Positions 59,946 to 64,000 of a stretch of 64,000 nucleotides of DNA are shown here, piece after piece. The stretch's first letter is position 1. The number at the start of each line of letters is the position of its first letter. The notes below the pieces were generated by a model. The model ran no database searches. It was not told where the DNA came from and saw only the letters and a list, made by a program, of their open reading frames with translations. Both the position numbers and the translations under genes were made by a program. This DNA comes from Doris montereyensis (lineage: Eukaryota; Mollusca; Gastropoda; Nudibranchia; Dorididae): NCBI GenBank assembly GCA_037039925.1, contig JAXRKP010000001.1:122501-186500 (forward strand). Direction: 5' to 3'.

Positions 59946-60099
59946 TAAACCATATTTGATTCAGAACCTGCATATAATATGTAATTTCATAATGTCAATC
60001 GAAATTGTAGAATATTGGATACATTCTTACTTTTTTATGTTTACAATAAGTTGTGAAGGAAACTCTGTTTTTATTCTTCAGGATGTCTGATAATTCAGA

Positions 60100-62011
60100 A
60101 TGGAGTCAAAGGACACCAGGTTGACAATTTCCGAGCGAGAATTTTTAATGACACCAAATGATCTTCATCACTCAGGATTTACTCCCCGGCCAATAGAGCG
60201 TCTGACAGGGCGTCGCAAGCCTCATTCTTCGGTAGATATAGAATGCTGCCATTTTCTCAGAACGCCAACTCGTGCATTTACATCACAGCAGCCAAGTGTT
60301 GAGCACAGACTCTGGGAAGAAGCGGGGAAGCACTCTGCTCCGTTTCCAGCCAGGCCTGATTCCAGTTACAACAGTAACATTTGGAGGAATTTTAGGCGAC
60401 ATTATGGCTTGAGTTTCTCGGCAGATGGACGGAAAATCTCTGAGGTCATTGCTTCTATGTATCCCCTCAACATCCCAGCACCTTCTTTGGTAGGAGACAA
60501 TTCTTTTGAGAAGTATATTAAGGAAACCAAACTGTTTCAAGATGAAAAAGCAAAATCTCTTGCAATAAGAAGAACTAAAACAGATGTACAGGAATTTAAA
60601 AACCTTAGATGTAAAACTGAGGCACGGAATCCTCCACTTAATACAAAAGGTAAGGTATGTTTTAAGCGTATGCGGTTTTTGGGGGTCTTTTTTTTTGCTG
60701 TGGTGCAACTGCCAGCAATGTCTGTAATATCTTAATTACGTCTTTACCTTATATTACCCTATCGTTTTTCTACACCTCAGTAATCTCTGCCTACAAGTAT
60801 TCTAGAGGGAATATACCCTGGTAAACATGTCAATATGCAGAATAATATTTTATTTACAATTAGACTTGACGTTTACATGATGTTTGAGGTACATTGTATT
60901 TAGTTTCTTTTCCATCTGATTTGTTGTTTCAAAATGTCTATTGTTTATATTATATTTTATTTGACTAGTGAGGCCATAAACAGTTATAACGTCGATGAAA
61001 CTGTCTAAATGCGTATATATATACACAATATATGGGATATGAGATTTGTCTATAAAATGATCAAATGCATGCTTCTTTCGTGTCCTTATAAATATTGGAG
61101 GCTTTGAACTAATAGAAAAGCTCATTTTACGCACATAATCCAAACAAAGATTTTCAGTTTCCTTCCAAAAGTCATAGCATAATGTTTCATTGTTTATAAC
61201 GTTTTTGCTTCTCCTGAAGAGTTACGTTAGGCAGATTTACGCGTTTAGACAGTTATTTTTAGACAGTTTAGACGCGTTTAGACAGTTATTGACATTATTT
61301 TTACCTGCGATATTGAATTATATTTTTTAATTATATTGTTCATTTTTTATGTGAAAGATTATTATGCAATGATTCATTGTAGGGATCATGTCTTCCAGTC
61401 CCTCCCTTCCTCCCTTGCAGAAAACAATAAACAATCCAGTAAAAATTCTTTTAAAAAATTTATTACGTCTGCTTATGAAAGCTGTATGAGGAGAAATTTG
61501 TCATTTCGATATCCACCCTTGAACAAGAATTCATCCTCAGATTTGTAGCACATAATACATAATAAGTATGTGGTTCCTTTCAAGTTTTGTTTTGATTATA
61601 TTCTTTGAGTATGACGTTTTTTATTTTCTTTTGTTAGTTTTACCATCTTAAATGTCACTGATTTTCGATATGAATGTTCATGTTACACTATCAACTTTTG
61701 TTTCAGGTGATATTCTACCTCCAGAAAATTTCAAAAAATACTCGCATCGGTTTGTTCCTGTCCCATCTCCTCCTCCAACCCCACCACCACCGGGTCAGAA
61801 GACAGATTTGTTTGGCCAAAGGTACACGCCACGCTCAAAGCCCATTCTGTGGAAGTTGAGCTACAAGCTCAATCATCCAGAGTATCTGAAGCTGAGGGAA
61901 GAAGTCAAAAGAAAACGAGAATTCATGGACAAAGTTCAAAGGGAGAGAGGATTAATGCCACGAGCAGCACCAACTCCCTTTGTAACAAACACTCCTCAGT
62001 CTCATTGTTAA
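60100..62011 (+). CDS. small basic protein, two coding exons, family uncertain
   Basis: Exons 60100-60649 (donor GTAAGG, phase 1) and 61707-62011 (acceptor TTTTGTTTCAG, split codon G|GT), giving 284 aa. An acceptor TATTCTTCAG at 60072-60081 precedes the start, so there is a non-coding 5' exon. The first half holds HSGFTPRPIERLTGRRKP, SAPFPARPDSSYNSN and YPLNIPAPS. The second holds ILPPENFKKYSHRF, a Pro-rich run, SKPILWKLSYKLNHPEYLKL and a basic helix. No membrane segment or signal peptide is apparent. Short Pro/Arg-rich proteins of this kind are often sperm or ciliary microtubule inner proteins (TEPP/SPMIP8 came to mind), but I cannot confirm the family. AATAAA at 62075-62080 closes the transcript. 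An out-of-frame ATG at 60083 opens a 13-codon upstream frame overlapping the start. Confidence 0.78.
61421..61548 (+). CDS. possible alternative terminal exon of the 60100 gene
   Basis: A strong pyrimidine-rich acceptor (CCTCCCTTCCTCCCTTGCAG) precedes a frame that fits phase 1 from the first exon (G|AA = Glu). It encodes NNKQSSKNSFKKFITSAYES, then RRNLSFRYPPLNKNSSSDL, and a TAG. No donor is available, so it would act as a last exon giving 225 aa. Composition is plausible but I recognise no family. Confidence 0.4.
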
Positions 62012-62074
62012 ACAAATTCTTCTTCTTTTTCTTTTTTTTTTCAACTTATGTACAAAAATGTTTGTTGTGTTAAA

Positions 62075-62080
62075 AATAAA
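62075..62080 (+). terminator. poly(A) signal of the 60100 gene
   Basis: AATAAA 64 bp after the stop codon. Confidence 0.7.
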
Positions 62081-62959
62081 TGAATACATATCTATATATA
62101 TAAAAAAGAAGAACCCCCCCCCCCCATAGACTTGGGAAACTCATTGGTTTTAGCAGACTAAATATATTACTATATTACTGCCTGTGGCAGACAAGATAAA
62201 GAGGAAAACAATTAATCATCAGGACATCCATTAAACATAAAGAAGATACAAGAAAAATAATGAGATTGTTTAATGTGGGAGGAAGAAATAAAAAATGAAA
62301 AAATGCATGAATAGTTATGAAAGTTGAGGAACAGGAGAAGGATATTGTAAATAGGCGCTGGCATTTTCTTTTTCTGACATCCTTCCATTCGTTTAATAAA
62401 CGCATGGAGCTTATATACAAGCCATAATGATATAATAACAATGGTAATTAAAAGCAAATTGTGATATTAAAACAAAAAAGGCATTCGTAAAATGTAAGCA
62501 TATACTTGAACAATTTATTTCTTGCAAATGCTTTAAAAATATAAAATGTGTACATATTTTGAGCATACTTTAATAGGATGTAAATGGTTATTAAATGTCC
62601 AGTTGATAATGAAGCTTTTTGCAAGAAATAGGTTGATTATGTTTATCAATTAAATGCAAATGCATACTTTAATAGTATAATTTTAAAAGTTTATAATGTT
62701 TTGAAATTCTTTTGTTTTAATTCAGAAATAAGTTGCATTCTTTAATTATTTTACCTCGATAAATGTTTTATCCACTGCTTTATGATTTCTGGTTTACTAG
62801 ATGACTGAAGTAGCCTAGTTGGTTTCAAACAAAAGTAAACTTTAAGGGGGGTGGGGGGGGGGGAAGGTCCTGAAATGTTTTTTATTATTATTTGATCTAG
62901 ACATTTTTTAATTTTATTTTTGATATAGACATTTTTTTATCACATGGCTGTCATGGAAA
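62081..62959. other. unassigned spacer with poly-C and poly-G runs
   Basis: Poly-C at about 62114-62126 and a G-rich run at 62846-62864. The open frames on the - strand at 62175-62457 have no family resemblance. Confidence 0.4.
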
Positions 62960-63810
62960 CGCCACCATCTTTGATTTTCATTGCGAAAATACCTACAACT
63001 TCATTTCAAATAAGCTTTGTCAGTTTTGAACAAACTTGGCTATAACTTTGCACACACGTCATTCAGTATTTTTTTTTAATAAATTACTCGATTTTGATTT
63101 TTATGAATTTTTTGAAAATGCATAATGCAACCTTTCAATGTTTGGCAAATTTAATCACAAACAAATTCCTTTTGCAAAAAATTGAAGAGATATTGAAAAT
63201 CGCTACAGGATGAAATTTTGTATTGCGTCGTAGATGCTAGATACCAAAATTGGGGGGTATCGGACAATAAATAAAAAAGTAGATCGCATATCACTGTCAA
63301 AAAGTAACGTTATGAGAAAATCGCATTTTTAACAATTTTTTCCGTTTGAATGTTTTTTCGCACATACATCCATAAAAGAATAATATAATACTTTGATACA
63401 TCTTGCAATCTTGAGAGGCTACCAAATACTTCAGGTCGACCCTCTTTCAACTGCTCCAGGTCCTTTATACTCATGTCGGTATGGCATTTTTTCTTATAAC
63501 AGGTGCGCAGAATTTTTCCCATAATTTTTTACCATCTTAGCTAATATTGAAAATAATTCCTCAAAAGTACACTTGTCGGATAGAGTACTTTATGATGATT
63601 AAAATGAGTACTAACTTGTTAGAGACAAAATTTTTGGCTTTTTGTGTTACAACCGATGTATTGAAGGTTAGGCCGGTATCGTTTCTAAAAAAAACGTATA
63701 AAATTAAAAAATCGATACTGAGCCTTTTTTATGGTATCAATGTGAAGGGAATGAACTGCTCCATCCAGTGGTACAATAAATGAGAATCGTCCGATTTATG
63801 GTAAAAATGC
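62960..63810 (+). repeat. diverged direct repeat, right copy
   Basis: Counterpart of 58830-59655 in the same orientation, downstream of the 60100 gene. Length and block order agree. The sequence after about 63820 (poly-C, then unassigned) is not shared. Confidence 0.8.
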
Positions 63811-64000
63811 CTTCCTCAGGACCCCCCCCCCCTCCCTCCCCTCTAAACAATTTGGATTGCTGTAGACTAATGTATTATTTTGTTTGAAATTTTTGTTCTA
63901 TATTTTAGATGTGTATATTATATACATGATAATTGATTTTACCATGGAATATAAGACTTTTAGATGTGTGTTTGAATGCCATAAATTTCACCTACAAGTG

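Overview
This is a gene-sparse, AT-rich, repeat-rich animal nuclear region, probably from a lophotrochozoan and most likely a mollusc. Three things point there: spliced genes with GT-AG introns, long (CT)n/(GA)n and (CTT)n microsatellites, and mixed fragments of LINEs, tRNA-derived SINEs, a PIF/Harbinger MITE and a piggyBac-type MITE. Nothing bacterial or viral is apparent. Most long open reading frames here are artefacts of microsatellites or antisense frames of transposons.

Three host genes can be supported. (1) YIPF3, a five-pass Golgi membrane protein, lies on the + strand from 6802 to 27401 in nine or ten coding exons. It has two phase-compatible alternative 3' ends: one terminal exon at 19821-19993, and another reached through 17464-17549 and 27330-27401. 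(2) A large acidic, coiled-coil protein lies on the - strand from 44175 to 35236. It has repeated RPxSA motifs and W-K-K modules resembling the CCDC181/MAP9 microtubule and cilia proteins, and its 5.4 kb intron holds a LINE, two SINEs and a (ATT)n tract. (3) A small two-exon gene (60100-62011, +) encodes a basic protein of about 284 aa of uncertain family, with a possible alternative last exon.

Layout: 1-6.0 kb is a (CTT)n tract and antisense LINE copies. YIPF3 fills 6.8-27.4 kb, with introns carrying a LINE 3' end, a SINE, a piggyBac-type MITE, a palindromic MITE and a 590 bp CT tract. 27.4-35 kb is mostly unassigned DNA with a Harbinger MITE. The coiled-coil gene covers 35.2-44.2 kb. 44.2-56 kb is a transposon and microsatellite zone. 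56-64 kb holds the third gene, flanked by diverged direct repeats of about 0.8 kb.

A striking technical feature is that conserved coding exons of both YIPF3 and the coiled-coil gene are broken by single-base indels, several of them in homopolymers. The continuing frame is recognisable after each break. Residual indels in a long-read assembly explain this better than gene decay, and automatic gene prediction here will be badly fragmented.
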